A stretch of DNA of 64,000 nucleotides from an uncultured Flavonifractor sp. GTDB taxonomy: Bacteria > Bacillota > Clostridia > Oscillospirales > Oscillospiraceae. Under the pieces are notes generated by a model, which saw nothing but the letters and a program-made list of their open reading frames with translations, was not told the origin of the DNA and ran no database searches. Within the stretch, counting starts at the first letter, position 1. Each line of letters opens with the position of its first letter. The translations under genes were made by a program, and so were the position numbers. Location of the stretch: contig NZ_CALWXV010000001.1 in NCBI RefSeq assembly GCF_944385615.1, positions 170,298 through 234,297 on the forward strand. The letters run 5' to 3'. Positions 26,089 through 34,630 of the stretch are shown one piece after another.

Positions 26089-27072
26089 CTACATCCGCCC
26101 GCCGTTGCCCTGGGAGTTCCCGAAATACTCCTCCACAAAGTCCACATTTTCCACCGTGAACACCTTACCTCTTAAATACTCCAAAATCCCCGCGTCGGTG
26201 GGGAAGGTAAACTCCAGCTTGTAGGAGTAGAGGGCCTGGAAGGAGCGGCCATACTGCTTGTTGTCCTTCTCCCGGCCGTACTTGCCGTCTCCCAACAAAG
26301 GATGACCCGCGGCGGCAAACTGGGCCCGGATCTGATGGGTGCGGCCGGTGAGCAGCTCGCACTCCACCAGGGACAGCCCCCGGTTGACCTTTAACGTTTT
26401 ATATAAGGTAGCGGCGCTCTTGCCGCCGGGGACCGGCCTGTGAAAGACCTTTACCTGGGCCTTGTCCTCATCTTTGAGCAGAAAACCCTCCAGCTTGCCC
26501 TGGGGGGGCGTCATTTTGCCGTGGATGATGGCCAGATAAAATTTGGCGATCTCCCGGTCCTTGATTTTCTGGTTCAGGATACGCAGCGTCTCGGCGTTCT
26601 TGGCGGCCATAACGATGCCGCCGGTGTTTCGGTCGATGCGGTTGCACAGGGCGGGGGTAAAGGAGTGCTCGTCCCGGGGATTCCACTCTTTCTTTTGATA
26701 GAGATAGGCCTGGATATGGGTGATAAGGGTGTTGACCTTCTCATGCTCGTCGGCGTGGCAGAGAAGGCCGGGGCGCTTGTTGAGCAGCATCAGGTTTTCA
26801 TCCTCATACACAATGTCCAGCTTGGGCTTGAACACCGCCAGAAAGGCGTTGTCCTCCCGGGGCTGGTCAAAGAACTCGTCGTTGATGTATAATTGCAACA
26901 AATCCCCCACCTGGAGCCGCACGTCCCGCTGGGAACCCTTGCCGTTGACCTTCACCCGCTTCAGGCGGATGTATTTCTGGGCCAGCGGAGCGGGGAGCAG
27001 GGGAAGGGTCTTGCCCAGCCACCGGTCCAGCCGCTGCCCGGCGTCATTTTTTCCAATGGTAAATTCCCGCAT
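26089..27072 (-). CDS. RluA/RluC-family rRNA pseudouridine synthase
   Basis: A 327-residue enzyme converting uridine to pseudouridine in rRNA or tRNA. The N-terminal S4 RNA-binding domain is visible (AQKYIRLKRVKVNGK, residues 35-75). The catalytic Asp lies in CNRIDRNTGGIVMAA, a variant of the usual HRLDxxTSG, and LLTGRTHQIRAQFA is the second signature. Start ATG 27072 is set by GGAGG five bases away. Target position in RNA is unknown. Confidence 0.9.
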   Translation of the reverse strand: MREFTIGKNDAGQRLDRWLGKTLPLLPAPLAQKYIRLKRVKVNGKGSQRDVRLQVGDLLQLYINDEFFDQPREDNAFLAVFKPKLDIVYEDENLMLLNKRPGLLCHADEHEKVNTLITHIQAYLYQKKEWNPRDEHSFTPALCNRIDRNTGGIVMAAKNAETLRILNQKIKDREIAKFYLAIIHGKMTPPQGKLEGFLLKDEDKAQVKVFHRPVPGGKSAATLYKTLKVNRGLSLVECELLTGRTHQIRAQFAAAGHPLLGDGKYGREKDNKQYGRSFQALYSYKLEFTFPTDAGILEYLRGKVFTVENVDFVEEYFGNSQGNGGRM

Positions 27073-27199
27073 AATGACCTCCAACGCGCCAAAGCGCGAT
27101 TTTTTCAGCAGATAGTATTATACTGAACGGGCTGCTTCTGTGCAAGGGGGCGGGGCATTTGGCCCGGAAAAAGTGGCAGAAAAAAGTTGAAAAAAAGAT

Positions 27200-27228
27200 T
27201 TGACAACCGGAAGTATTTTCGCTATAAT
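27200..27228 (+). promoter_or_regulatory. Promoter of yceD-rpmF
   Basis: TTGACA (27200-27205) and TATAAT (27223-27228) with a 17-base spacer, a near-consensus housekeeping promoter. Confidence 0.9.
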
Positions 27229-27257
27229 ATTCCGCGTACCATTATGAGGAGGGTGTC

Positions 27258-27758
27258 ATGCGCTTAAATCTGAAGGAGATACTTCATGTACCGGGCGCGT
27301 CTCTGCCCTTTGAGTCCCAACTGGACCTGACCGAGTTGGATTTTTACGGGGAGCGGCCCTTTGCCCATCCCGTCGCCATCCACGGAACGGTACGCAATAT
27401 GGCGGACGCTCTGCTGCTGGAGGGAAGCGCGGACACCACTCTGGAATTGGTGTGTGACCGCTGTCTGAAGCCCTTCCAGGAGGAGCTGCATCTGCCTGTC
27501 AGTACGCTGCTGGCAGAGACCCTGGAGGACGAGGAGAACGACGAGATCGTGCTCCTGGAGGACGGCTGTGTGGATCTGGACGAGCTGTTCACCACTGCTT
27601 TGGTGCTGTCCATGGACTCCAAGCACATCTGTTCAGAGGACTGTAAAGGTCTGTGCGCCACCTGCGGCGCCAATCTGAACGAAGGCCCCTGCGGATGCAG
27701 GAAAGAGATTGATCCACGTTTGGCTGCACTTGCGCAGCTGTTGGATAAAGATGAGTAA
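27258..27758 (+). CDS. yceD: YceD/DUF177 family protein, L32/23S rRNA-associated
   Basis: A 166-residue protein of the DUF177 family that almost always precedes rpmF. The Cys motifs ELVCDRCLKPF and SKHICSEDCKGLCATCGANL are typical zinc-binding patterns. In plants and E. coli the family is tied to 23S rRNA accumulation. The GGAGGG site and the 41-base spacing to rpmF support co-transcription. Confidence 0.9.
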   Translation: MRLNLKEILHVPGASLPFESQLDLTELDFYGERPFAHPVAIHGTVRNMADALLLEGSADTTLELVCDRCLKPFQEELHLPVSTLLAETLEDEENDEIVLLEDGCVDLDELFTTALVLSMDSKHICSEDCKGLCATCGANLNEGPCGCRKEIDPRLAALAQLLDKDE

Positions 27759-27799
27759 GTATTGCCCGGCCAGGGCATGAACCTAAGGAGGTGTCATAG

Positions 27800-28000
27800 A
27801 TGGCAGTCCCTAAGAGTAAAGTGTCCAAGCAGCGCCGGAATAAGCGCCGCAGCTCCGTTTGGAAGCTGGAGACTCCCGGCGTCACCACCTGCCCCAAGTG
27901 CGGTGCGTTCCGTCTGCCCCACCGGATGTGCAAGAACTGCTTGACCTACAAGGGCCATGAGTTCGGCAAGGTGGAGGCTACTACCGCCGAGGCGAAGTAA
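27800..28000 (+). CDS. rpmF: 50S ribosomal protein L32
   Basis: A 66-residue protein beginning MAVPKSKVSKQRRNKRRSSV with a zinc-ribbon (TCPKCGAFRLPHRMCKNC). The site AAGGAGGTG precedes the ATG. It is followed by a terminator at 28017. Confidence 0.97.
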   Translation: MAVPKSKVSKQRRNKRRSSVWKLETPGVTTCPKCGAFRLPHRMCKNCLTYKGHEFGKVEATTAEAK

Positions 28001-28016
28001 ATAGCCGAAAAAGAAC

Positions 28017-28045
28017 GAGGGGATAGAAGCCCCTCTTTCTTTTTG
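28017..28045 (+). terminator. Terminator after rpmF
   Basis: GAGGGG, a seven-base loop and CCCCTC, followed by TTTCTTTTT. Confidence 0.8.
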
Positions 28046-28065
28046 CCCGGAATTCGGGTACAATA

Positions 28066-28157
28066 AGTAAGAAGCGCGGAGGCGCGCGGAACAGCCGGGT
28101 AAGACCGGAGCGGAGTAAAAGAGCCGACGGGCCTTCGGCCCGGGGGGTATTTTGCGC
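28066..28157. repeat. 92-bp repeat, copy 1
   Basis: This segment recurs at 28202-28293 with only three substitutions in 92 bases. It contains an inner palindrome (GGGCCTTCGGCCC) and is GC-rich. It lies in a 335-bp gene-free stretch between rpmF and a DUF512 gene; no reading frame with a binding site is seen. Confidence 0.9.
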
Positions 28158-28201
28158 AGTCGCAGGGCTTATCCGGCGTTGTGCAGCCGCCGCAGCGTGA
28201 C

Positions 28202-28293
28202 AGTAAGAAGCGCGGAGGCGTGCGGAACAGCCGGGTAAGACCGGAGCGGAGCAAAAGAGCCGACGGGCCTTCGGCCCGGGGGATATTTTGCGC
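28202..28293. repeat. 92-bp repeat, copy 2
   Basis: Second copy, same orientation, 136 bases from copy 1, differing at three positions (C/T, T/C and G/A relative to copy 1). The 44 bases between the copies are unrelated. It could be a dispersed palindromic element or a duplicated leader of the gene at 28336. Confidence 0.9.
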
Positions 28294-28335
28294 TGTACCT
28301 GCCCCATGATTTTTTCCCTGAAAAGGAGCGTGCCC

Positions 28336-29706
28336 ATGAGCCTGACCAAAATCGCATCGGTGGACCCCCACAGTCCGGCCCGGAAGGCGGGCGTCAGGCC
28401 GGGGGAGAAGCTCACCCACATCAACGGCCACCCTATTGTGGATGTGCTGGACTATAAATTTTACGCCTATGATCCCCGGCTGGAGCTGACCCTGGAGGAG
28501 CCGGACGGCGGGAGCCGTACCCTCCGAGTGCGCAAGGAGGAGGGGGAGGATTTGGGCCTCAACTTTGAGACCTACCTGATGGACAGGGCCCGCTCCTGCG
28601 CCAATCAGTGTATCTTCTGCTTTGTGGACCAGATGCCGCCGGGGATGCGGGCCACCCTTTATTTCAAGGACGATGACGCCCGGCTGTCTTTTTTGATGGG
28701 GAATTATATTACGTTGACCAATCTGTCCCAGCGGGAAATACAGCGGGTAATGGATCTGCGCATCAGTCCCATCAATATTTCTGTTCATGCCACCGACCCG
28801 GCCTTGCGGGAGCGTATGCTGAAAAACCGCCGGGCAGGGGAGTGCCTGTCCATTATGGAGCGATTTGCCCAGGCGGGGATCACCATGAACTGCCAGATTG
28901 TCTCCTGTCCCGGCGTCAACGACGGACCCGCTTTGGACCGAACTTTGGAGGAGCTGAGCGCCCTCTATCCGTCAGTGAACAGCATTGCTGTGGTGCCGGT
29001 TGGGGTGACCAAATTCCGGGAGGGGCTGTGCCCTATTCAGCCCTACAGCCCGGAGGGGGCCGCCGCCGTGCTGGATCAGGTGGAGCAATTTGCCGCCAAC
29101 TTTCAGAAGAAGCACGGGACCAATCTGGCCTGGTGTTCTGATGAATTTTACCTGATGGCGGGCCGGACGCTACCGGAGAAGGGCTATTATGAGGACATGG
29201 CCCAGCTGGAAAATGGGGTGGGTATGCTGCGGCTGCTCACCAGCCAGGCCGCCATGGCCCTGGGGGACGGAGCGCCGGAGGAGGCACCCACCCCCTTTAC
29301 CATTGCCACCGGCGTTTCCGCCGCTCCATTTTTGCGGGAAATTGTTGACATGGCCCGGGAAAAATGTGGTAATATAGAGGCAACGGTCTGCCCTATCCAG
29401 AACCGCTTCTTTGGAGAGACCATCACAGTCTCCGGCCTGATTACCGGCGGGGATCTGATAGACCAGCTGAAGGGAAAAAAGCTGGGAGAGCGGCTGCTCA
29501 TTCCTGACAATATGCTCCGGGCGGGAGAGCGGGTCTTTTTGGATGACGTGACCGTAGAGCAGGTGGAGCAGACCTTGGGTGTGCCGGTGACCATTGTGCC
29601 GGCAGACAGTGGATTTGATCTGGCCGACGCTATTTTAGGCCTGCCGGTGGAGCGGGCTGAGTACAGCCTGCCGCCGGAGGATGAATACTATCACTATAAC
29701 CCCTGA
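28336..29706 (+). CDS. DUF512 radical-SAM-like protein with N-terminal PDZ domain
   Basis: A 456-residue protein with an N-terminal PDZ-type domain (SPARKAGVRPGEKLTHINGH), a central radical-SAM-like region with a C-x3-C-x2-C cysteine motif (CANQCIFCFVDQMP, near residue 88) and a C-terminal DUF512 domain (VTVEQVEQTLGVPVTIVPAD). It is conserved in Clostridia next to der (EngA), as here, which suggests a ribosome-assembly or cofactor role, but no function is established. Start ATG 28336 follows AAAAGGAGCG. It is 20 bases upstream of der. Confidence 0.88.
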   Translation: MSLTKIASVDPHSPARKAGVRPGEKLTHINGHPIVDVLDYKFYAYDPRLELTLEEPDGGSRTLRVRKEEGEDLGLNFETYLMDRARSCANQCIFCFVDQMPPGMRATLYFKDDDARLSFLMGNYITLTNLSQREIQRVMDLRISPINISVHATDPALRERMLKNRRAGECLSIMERFAQAGITMNCQIVSCPGVNDGPALDRTLEELSALYPSVNSIAVVPVGVTKFREGLCPIQPYSPEGAAAVLDQVEQFAANFQKKHGTNLAWCSDEFYLMAGRTLPEKGYYEDMAQLENGVGMLRLLTSQAAMALGDGAPEEAPTPFTIATGVSAAPFLREIVDMAREKCGNIEATVCPIQNRFFGETITVSGLITGGDLIDQLKGKKLGERLLIPDNMLRAGERVFLDDVTVEQVEQTLGVPVTIVPADSGFDLADAILGLPVERAEYSLPPEDEYYHYNP

Positions 29707-29726
29707 AACAAGACGGGAGGGAACCA

Positions 29727-31055
29727 ATGAAACCCTTGATTGCCATCGTGGGTCGCCCCAATGTGGGCAAATCCATGCTCTTTAATAAACTGGTGGGCCA
29801 GCGGCTGTCCATCGTGGAGGACACCCCCGGCGTCACCCGGGACCGGCTGTATGCCGAGGCCGAGTGGCTCAACCGGAAATTTGATCTGGTGGACACTGGC
29901 GGTATCGAGCCGGGCACCGACAGCGAAATTCTGGCCTTCATGCGCCAGCAGGCGGAGATCGCCATCCAGAACGCCACGGTGATTATCTTCCTGTGCGACG
30001 TGAAAACCGGCCTTACCGCCTCTGACCAGGAGGTGGCCAATATGCTGCTGCGCTCCGGCAAGCCGGTGGTGCTGGCAGTGAACAAGATGGACCAGGTAGG
30101 GTCCACCACCAATCCGGATATCTACGAATTCTACAACCTAGGCCTGGGGGACCCCATCGCGGTGTCCGCCGTTCACGGCCACGGTACCGGTGATCTGCTG
30201 GACGAGTGCTTCAAATACTTCCCCCCAGAGGACGAGGAGGAAGAGGAGAACGACGTCATCAAGGTGGCCATCATCGGCAAGCCCAACGTGGGCAAGTCCT
30301 CTCTGGTGAATAAGATTTTAGGGGAGAAGCGGGTCATTGTCAGCGATATGGCGGGCACCACCCGGGATGCGGTGGACAGCTATTTTGAGAACCAGAAGGG
30401 CAAGTATCTGCTGATCGACACCGCCGGGATGCGGAAAAAGTCCAAGGTGGACGACCCCATCGAAAAGTTTTCCGTCCTCCGGGCCACCATGGCCATCGAG
30501 CGGGCCGATGTGTGCCTTATCATGATCGACGCCAACGAGGGGGTCACCGAGCAGGATACCAAGGTGGCCGGTCTGGCCCATGAGGCGGGCAAGGCCTGTA
30601 TCATCGTGGTCAACAAGTGGGACTCCATCGAGAAGGATGACAAGACCATGGACCGGATGCGGCAGGATGTGCGCCGGGATCTGAGCTATATGACCTATGC
30701 GCCCATTGTCTTTATCTCCGCCCTCACCGGACAGCGGGTAGACCGGATCTTTGACCTTATCAACTATGTCAATGACCAGGCCTCCCTGCGCATCACCACC
30801 GGTATGCTCAATTCGGTGCTGGCCGACGCCACCGCCCGGGTCCAGCCCCCCACTGATAAGGGCCGGCGGCTGAAGATCTATTATATGACCCAAATCGGCA
30901 TCAAGCCGCCCCATTTTGTCTGCTTCTGCAACGATGCCAAGCTTTTTCACTTCTCTTATCAGCGCTATCTGGAAAATCAGATCCGTTCAACGTTTGGCCT
31001 GGAGGGTACGCCGGTGCGGCTGACCATCCGCCAAAAGAGCGATAAGGAGGGGTAA
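29727..31055 (+). CDS. der: GTPase Der (EngA), ribosome assembly
   Basis: Der has two tandem G domains and aids 50S ribosome assembly. In the 442 residues, the first G domain has GRPNVGKSMLFNKL and DTGG, with NKMD; the second has GKPNVGKSSLVNKI, DTAGMRKK and NKWD; a KH-like C-terminal domain follows. Start ATG 29727 follows GGGAGGGAA. It heads a der-plsY-gpsA cluster with four-base gaps or overlaps. Confidence 0.97.
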   Translation: MKPLIAIVGRPNVGKSMLFNKLVGQRLSIVEDTPGVTRDRLYAEAEWLNRKFDLVDTGGIEPGTDSEILAFMRQQAEIAIQNATVIIFLCDVKTGLTASDQEVANMLLRSGKPVVLAVNKMDQVGSTTNPDIYEFYNLGLGDPIAVSAVHGHGTGDLLDECFKYFPPEDEEEEENDVIKVAIIGKPNVGKSSLVNKILGEKRVIVSDMAGTTRDAVDSYFENQKGKYLLIDTAGMRKKSKVDDPIEKFSVLRATMAIERADVCLIMIDANEGVTEQDTKVAGLAHEAGKACIIVVNKWDSIEKDDKTMDRMRQDVRRDLSYMTYAPIVFISALTGQRVDRIFDLINYVNDQASLRITTGMLNSVLADATARVQPPTDKGRRLKIYYMTQIGIKPPHFVCFCNDAKLFHFSYQRYLENQIRSTFGLEGTPVRLTIRQKSDKEG

Positions 31056-31059
31056 TGCC

Positions 31060-31740
31060 ATGCCGGCAGGTTCCAACGAAATGATTGTTTTGGTGGTGGC
31101 GGCGGTAGCGGTCATCTCCTATTTCTTTGGCTGCTTCAATGGGGCGGTCATCGTCTCCAAGTATATCCTGCGCAATGATGTACGCAAGCATGGCAGCGGC
31201 AACGCGGGCCTGACCAACTTCTACCGGACCTTTGGCGGACCGCTGACCTTTGTTGTAATCCTTACAGATGTGCTCAAGGCGGTAATCGCTATTCTGCTGG
31301 GCCAGTGGCTCTTTGGTCTGGTCACGGCGCCCCAGGATTGGCAGGCCATCTGGCCGGTGCTGGGCAAGTACTGTGCGGGCACTTTCTGCCTGCTGGGCCA
31401 CATGTTCCCCTGTATGTTCGGCTTCAAGGGAGGCAAGGGGATTTTGTCCGGCGGCACCATCGCCATTATGATGGACTGGCGCATTGCCCTGGTGGTGTGG
31501 GGCGGCTTTCTGATTCTGGCTGTCATCACCAAGTGGGTGTCCTTGGGTTCCATCTGGGCGGGGGCCTCCTTCCCCTTTGCCAGCTGGTTCGTTTATCAGA
31601 ATGTGCTGATCCTCATCATTGCCATCTTTATTGGCGGCTTGGTGGTATGGAAACATCGTGGGAACCTGGTGCGTATCCTGAAGGGCACCGAATCCAAATT
31701 CAGCCTGCACCATAAACTGAACGGGGGTACGTCAAAGTGA
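31060..31740 (+). CDS. plsY: Acyl-phosphate:glycerol-3-phosphate acyltransferase
   Basis: PlsY acylates glycerol-3-phosphate at position 1 using acyl-phosphate, the first step of phospholipid synthesis. The 226-residue membrane protein has the family motifs HGSGNAGLTNFYR and HMFPCMFGFKGGKGI. Start ATG 31060 follows AAGGAGGGG. It overlaps the next gene (GTGA), coupling it to gpsA, which supplies its substrate. Confidence 0.93.
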   Translation: MPAGSNEMIVLVVAAVAVISYFFGCFNGAVIVSKYILRNDVRKHGSGNAGLTNFYRTFGGPLTFVVILTDVLKAVIAILLGQWLFGLVTAPQDWQAIWPVLGKYCAGTFCLLGHMFPCMFGFKGGKGILSGGTIAIMMDWRIALVVWGGFLILAVITKWVSLGSIWAGASFPFASWFVYQNVLILIIAIFIGGLVVWKHRGNLVRILKGTESKFSLHHKLNGGTSK

Positions 31741-32738
31741 AAATCGCGGTATTGGGCAGCGGCGGCTGGGGTACGGCTCTAGCCCTGGTGCTGCTGGAAA
31801 ATGGACATGATGTGACCCTGTGGTCTTATGCGGAGCAGGAGTCCGCCCTGCTGAAGGAAAGCGGCGAAAATCCCCTGCTGAAGGGCGTCCCGCTGCCCCA
31901 GGAGTTGAAGCTGACCGCCGATCTGGCCTGCGTCAAAGGGTGCGGTGCGGTAGTGCTTGCTACCCCTTCCTTTGCTGTGCGTACTACTGCCCGGGCAGCT
32001 GCCGGGCTGCTGGAGCCGGGAGCGGTGCTGGTGTCGGTGTCCAAAGGCATTGAGAAGGACACATCTCTGACGCTGACCGAAGCCATTGAGCAGGAGGTGG
32101 GAGAGAGCCATCCCATTGTGGCACTTTCTGGTCCCTCCCACGCCGAGGAGGTAGGCCGCCGGGTGCCTACCGTGGTGGTGTCCGCTTCCAAGGACCGCTC
32201 CGCCGCAGAGCAGGTCCAGGATCTGTTTATGAATGAGCGTTTCCGGGTGTATGCCACCGATGATGTGGTGGGTGTGGAGCTGGGGGCAGCTCTGAAGAAT
32301 GTCATCGCCCTGTGCGCCGGTATCAGCGACGGTATGGGCTACGGAGATAATACCAAGGCGGCGCTGATGACCCGGGGCCTGACTGAGATCGCCCGGCTGG
32401 GTGTGGCTATGGGCGGCCGCCGGGAGACCTTTGCAGGCCTGTCCGGTGTAGGGGACCTGATCGTCACTTGTACCTCCATGCATTCCCGCAACCGCCGCTG
32501 CGGCATCCTGATCGGCAAGGGTACCCCGGCCGAGCAGGCGGTGAAAGAGATTGGCGCTGTGGTAGAGGGATACTATGCCGCCGCTACCGCCCGTACGCTG
32601 GCCCAGAAGGTGGGGGTGGAGATGCCCATCACTGAGGCGGCCTATCAGGTGCTCTACCACGGAAAGGATCCCCGGCGAGTGATCGTGGACCTGATGACCC
32701 GGGAGCGGAAGCACGAATTGGAGGACAGTTGGGTGTAA
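31737..32738 (+). CDS. gpsA: NAD(P)+ glycerol-3-phosphate dehydrogenase
   Basis: GpsA reduces dihydroxyacetone phosphate to sn-glycerol-3-phosphate for lipid synthesis. The 333-residue protein shows the Rossmann motif VLGSGGWGTALALVL, the SKGIE and SGPSHAEEV motifs and GVELGAALKNVIALCAGI with the catalytic Lys. GTG start at 31737 overlaps the plsY stop. Confidence 0.95.
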   Translation: MKIAVLGSGGWGTALALVLLENGHDVTLWSYAEQESALLKESGENPLLKGVPLPQELKLTADLACVKGCGAVVLATPSFAVRTTARAAAGLLEPGAVLVSVSKGIEKDTSLTLTEAIEQEVGESHPIVALSGPSHAEEVGRRVPTVVVSASKDRSAAEQVQDLFMNERFRVYATDDVVGVELGAALKNVIALCAGISDGMGYGDNTKAALMTRGLTEIARLGVAMGGRRETFAGLSGVGDLIVTCTSMHSRNRRCGILIGKGTPAEQAVKEIGAVVEGYYAAATARTLAQKVGVEMPITEAAYQVLYHGKDPRRVIVDLMTRERKHELEDSWV

Positions 32739-32780
32739 AAAACGATTTTCAAAAAAATCTAAAAAAATCGAAAAAAACAC

Positions 32781-32809
32781 TTGCATTCCTCTGAGGTGTG
32801 TGGTAATAT
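32781..32809 (+). promoter_or_regulatory. Promoter of tRNA-Pro
   Basis: TTGCAT (32781-32786) and TAATAT (32804-32809), spacer 17 bases. Confidence 0.7.
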
Positions 32810-32839
32810 AATTAAGCCGTCTGAAACACCGCGGCGACT

Positions 32840-32917
32840 TCCGGGTGTGGCGAAGTTTGGTATCGCGCTTGAATGGGGTTCAAGAGGCCGCTGGTTCGAA
32901 TCCAGTCACTCGGACCA
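32840..32917 (+). tRNA. tRNA-Pro (GGG)
   Basis: A 78-nt cloverleaf with encoded CCA. Acceptor stem TCCGGGT/ACTCGGA pairs fully with one G-T; the anticodon stem CTTGA/TCAAG encloses loop ATGGGGT, giving anticodon GGG (Pro). The T arm CTGGTTCGAATCCAG is standard. Confidence 0.9.
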
Positions 32918-32961
32918 AAAAACCCGCAATCCATTGAGAACCAATGGGTTGCGGGTTTTTT
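32917..32961 (+). terminator. Terminator of tRNA-Pro
   Basis: AACCCGCAA-CCATTG pairs with CAATGG-TTGCGGGTT, then a run of T. Confidence 0.88.
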
Positions 32962-33000
32962 ATCATTTTCTCCAACGGCAAGAGCGACAACGAGTGAAGA

Positions 33001-33030
33001 AGGGCGGCGGGTACTCAACCTGCCGCCCTC
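33001..33030. other. Unassigned stem-loop in a 400-bp gene-free stretch
   Basis: AGGGCGGC and GCCGCCCT enclose an inner GGT/ACC pairing, followed by TTCTTTT. It resembles a terminator but no gene precedes it apart from the already terminated tRNA. The stretch 32962-33358 holds this hairpin and the promoter at 33206; I see no gene in it. Confidence 0.4.
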
Positions 33031-33205
33031 CGTTCTTTTGAGGCCTGGAGCGGGGGCGGGACAGGACGGGGCGCTCCCCATATCCCCTTTGAAAGAGAAG
33101 GGCTTACAATGGATTTGTGAGCGATGTGAAAAGTGGAAGTAATACGCCAAAAAAGGCCCTTGAAAACAGTGCGGCGGAATGATATTTTACCAGCATAAAA
33201 TTACC

Positions 33206-33233
33206 TTGCAATACAGCACTATTTTGCTATAAT
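33206..33233 (+). promoter_or_regulatory. Promoter of the PocR sensor/regulator/pduQ operon
   Basis: TTGCAA (33206-33211) and TATAAT (33228-33233), spacer 16 bases. The start of transcription near 33240 leaves a leader of about 120 bases before the sensor gene. Confidence 0.75.
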
Positions 33234-33358
33234 AAGAAGTAAAATTGCTGGATTGTCAGTTTAAAATGCAAGGTGTTTTTTTGGGAGTACCATTGCACTG
33301 TGGAACCTGGAGAAATACCCGACTTGAAAAATATTGTGCGGTGCGGTGGAGAGTTTAT

Positions 33359-34588
33359 ATGAGTGAAATAAAGAAAATTTCCGAAATGATTGATATTAAT
33401 TTACTCCAGTCCATTCAGGATAACTGCTCCAGAGCAATGGGGATCGGGGCTGTGACGGTGGATTACCGGGGGAATCCCATCACTCGCTACAGCGGATTTA
33501 CCGAGCATTGCATGAAGGTACGGGAGGTCCAGGGATTTTCGGAGATGTGCGCCCAGTGCGATGCCCACGGCGGCCTGCATGCGGCCATTACAGGACAGCC
33601 GTATATCTATCGCTGCCACGCCGATCTGGTGGATTTTGCCGTGCCGCTGATCGTGAACGGAACCTATATGGGAGCCGTCCTGGGCGGCCAGGTCAGGGTA
33701 TGCGAGGAAGAAGCGGAACAGCTGGAATATATTCTCCCCCAGCAGAGCAACTGGCAAAAGCACGATCAGATCAAAGAGCTGTATGAAAAGATGGATACCG
33801 TTTCTTATGAAAAAATAGAAGCCACCGTTCATGTCCTGCGTGACATTATTGTGACCATGACCGAAAACGAGACCGGCAGGCGGATGCGGAGCACGCTGGA
33901 GGAAACGGAAAAAATGTTGTCGGAGGAGCGGGTTGCCCGCTCTGAGCTGGAGCAGATGCTGCGGGAGCGAGAGGATCATACGATTTTCCGCGGTTTGGAA
34001 TCCAGCTATTTTTTCTATGTGATGAATATCATCTCCCGCCTGGCCTATGAGGAGCAGGCGGAAAAGACGGAACAGGTGGCATACGATTTTGCGGATGTGA
34101 TCCGATATGCCTTGGGGAAAGAGAAAAAGATATCCACCTTGGGAGAGGAACTGAATTACCTTGAGGCGCTTTTGCGGATCCAAAAGGCCTGGGTGGGGGA
34201 CAGACTGGAGTTTTCCTTCTCCATCCCCACCAGCTACTGGACCATTTTGTGCCCCTTTATGCTGTTGCAGCCCATCGCTGAAAATATTTTGGACAGCTTT
34301 GGAGAGGAGTGCAAAGCGCCCTTCAAGCTGGAGATTTACGGTGAGGAAGAAGGGGACAGCTTCCAGCTTCAGATCCGCTGCGATGGAGCGGTCAAGCCGC
34401 TGGATGAGTGGCTCCATTTATTAAACACCCCGGAGAGCGGCAGCCGGCACTCTCTCTACACGATCAACAGCAATATTCAGCGTGTGTTTGGAACGGGATA
34501 TGGCGTCAGCGTACATAGGCGTGAGGATAGAAAGACAGGAATTCTGATCCGGATTCGACTGCCACTGGAGAAACGAGGACAGTTCTGA
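33359..34588 (+). CDS. PocR-domain sensor with degenerate histidine-kinase core
   Basis: A 409-residue cytoplasmic sensor. Residues about 10-165 form a PocR ligand domain (MGIGAVTVDYRGNPITRYSG, then FSEMCAQCDAHGG and YRCHADLVDFAVPLIVNG with three conserved Cys at 64, 67 and 86); PocR in Salmonella responds to 1,2-propanediol. Residues 165-205 are a coiled coil. Residues 205-409 match LytS/YesM-type kinases (FADVIRYAL, LGEELNYLEALLRIQK, LLQPIAENILDSF). The usual HFLFN phospho-acceptor motif is replaced by SSYFFYVMN (Ser216/Tyr217), and the D-x-G box is weak (RCDGAVKPLD). No transmembrane segment is present. Start ATG 33359 follows GGTGGAGAG; sequence before it lacks coding character. It is probably an effector-sensing pseudokinase partner of the next gene. 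Confidence 0.85.
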   Translation: MSEIKKISEMIDINLLQSIQDNCSRAMGIGAVTVDYRGNPITRYSGFTEHCMKVREVQGFSEMCAQCDAHGGLHAAITGQPYIYRCHADLVDFAVPLIVNGTYMGAVLGGQVRVCEEEAEQLEYILPQQSNWQKHDQIKELYEKMDTVSYEKIEATVHVLRDIIVTMTENETGRRMRSTLEETEKMLSEERVARSELEQMLREREDHTIFRGLESSYFFYVMNIISRLAYEEQAEKTEQVAYDFADVIRYALGKEKKISTLGEELNYLEALLRIQKAWVGDRLEFSFSIPTSYWTILCPFMLLQPIAENILDSFGEECKAPFKLEIYGEEEGDSFQLQIRCDGAVKPLDEWLHLLNTPESGSRHSLYTINSNIQRVFGTGYGVSVHRREDRKTGILIRIRLPLEKRGQF

Positions 34589-34630
34589 GGTAGTGGGACT
34601 CCCTGCTGTGTGCGGTAGGAGGAAGACCAG

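Noticed and set aside
27946-28788. Long minus-strand frame through the twin repeats
   Set aside because: Repeated peptide segments come from the DNA repeat itself; it crosses rpmF's end and the DUF512 gene.
32812-33150. Minus-strand frame across tRNA-Pro
   Set aside because: It runs through the tRNA and its terminator and has no coding features.
33245-33358. 38-codon N-terminal extension of the PocR sensor
   Set aside because: No binding site and no resemblance to PocR proteins; ATG 33359 has GGTGGAGAG and begins the conserved domain.
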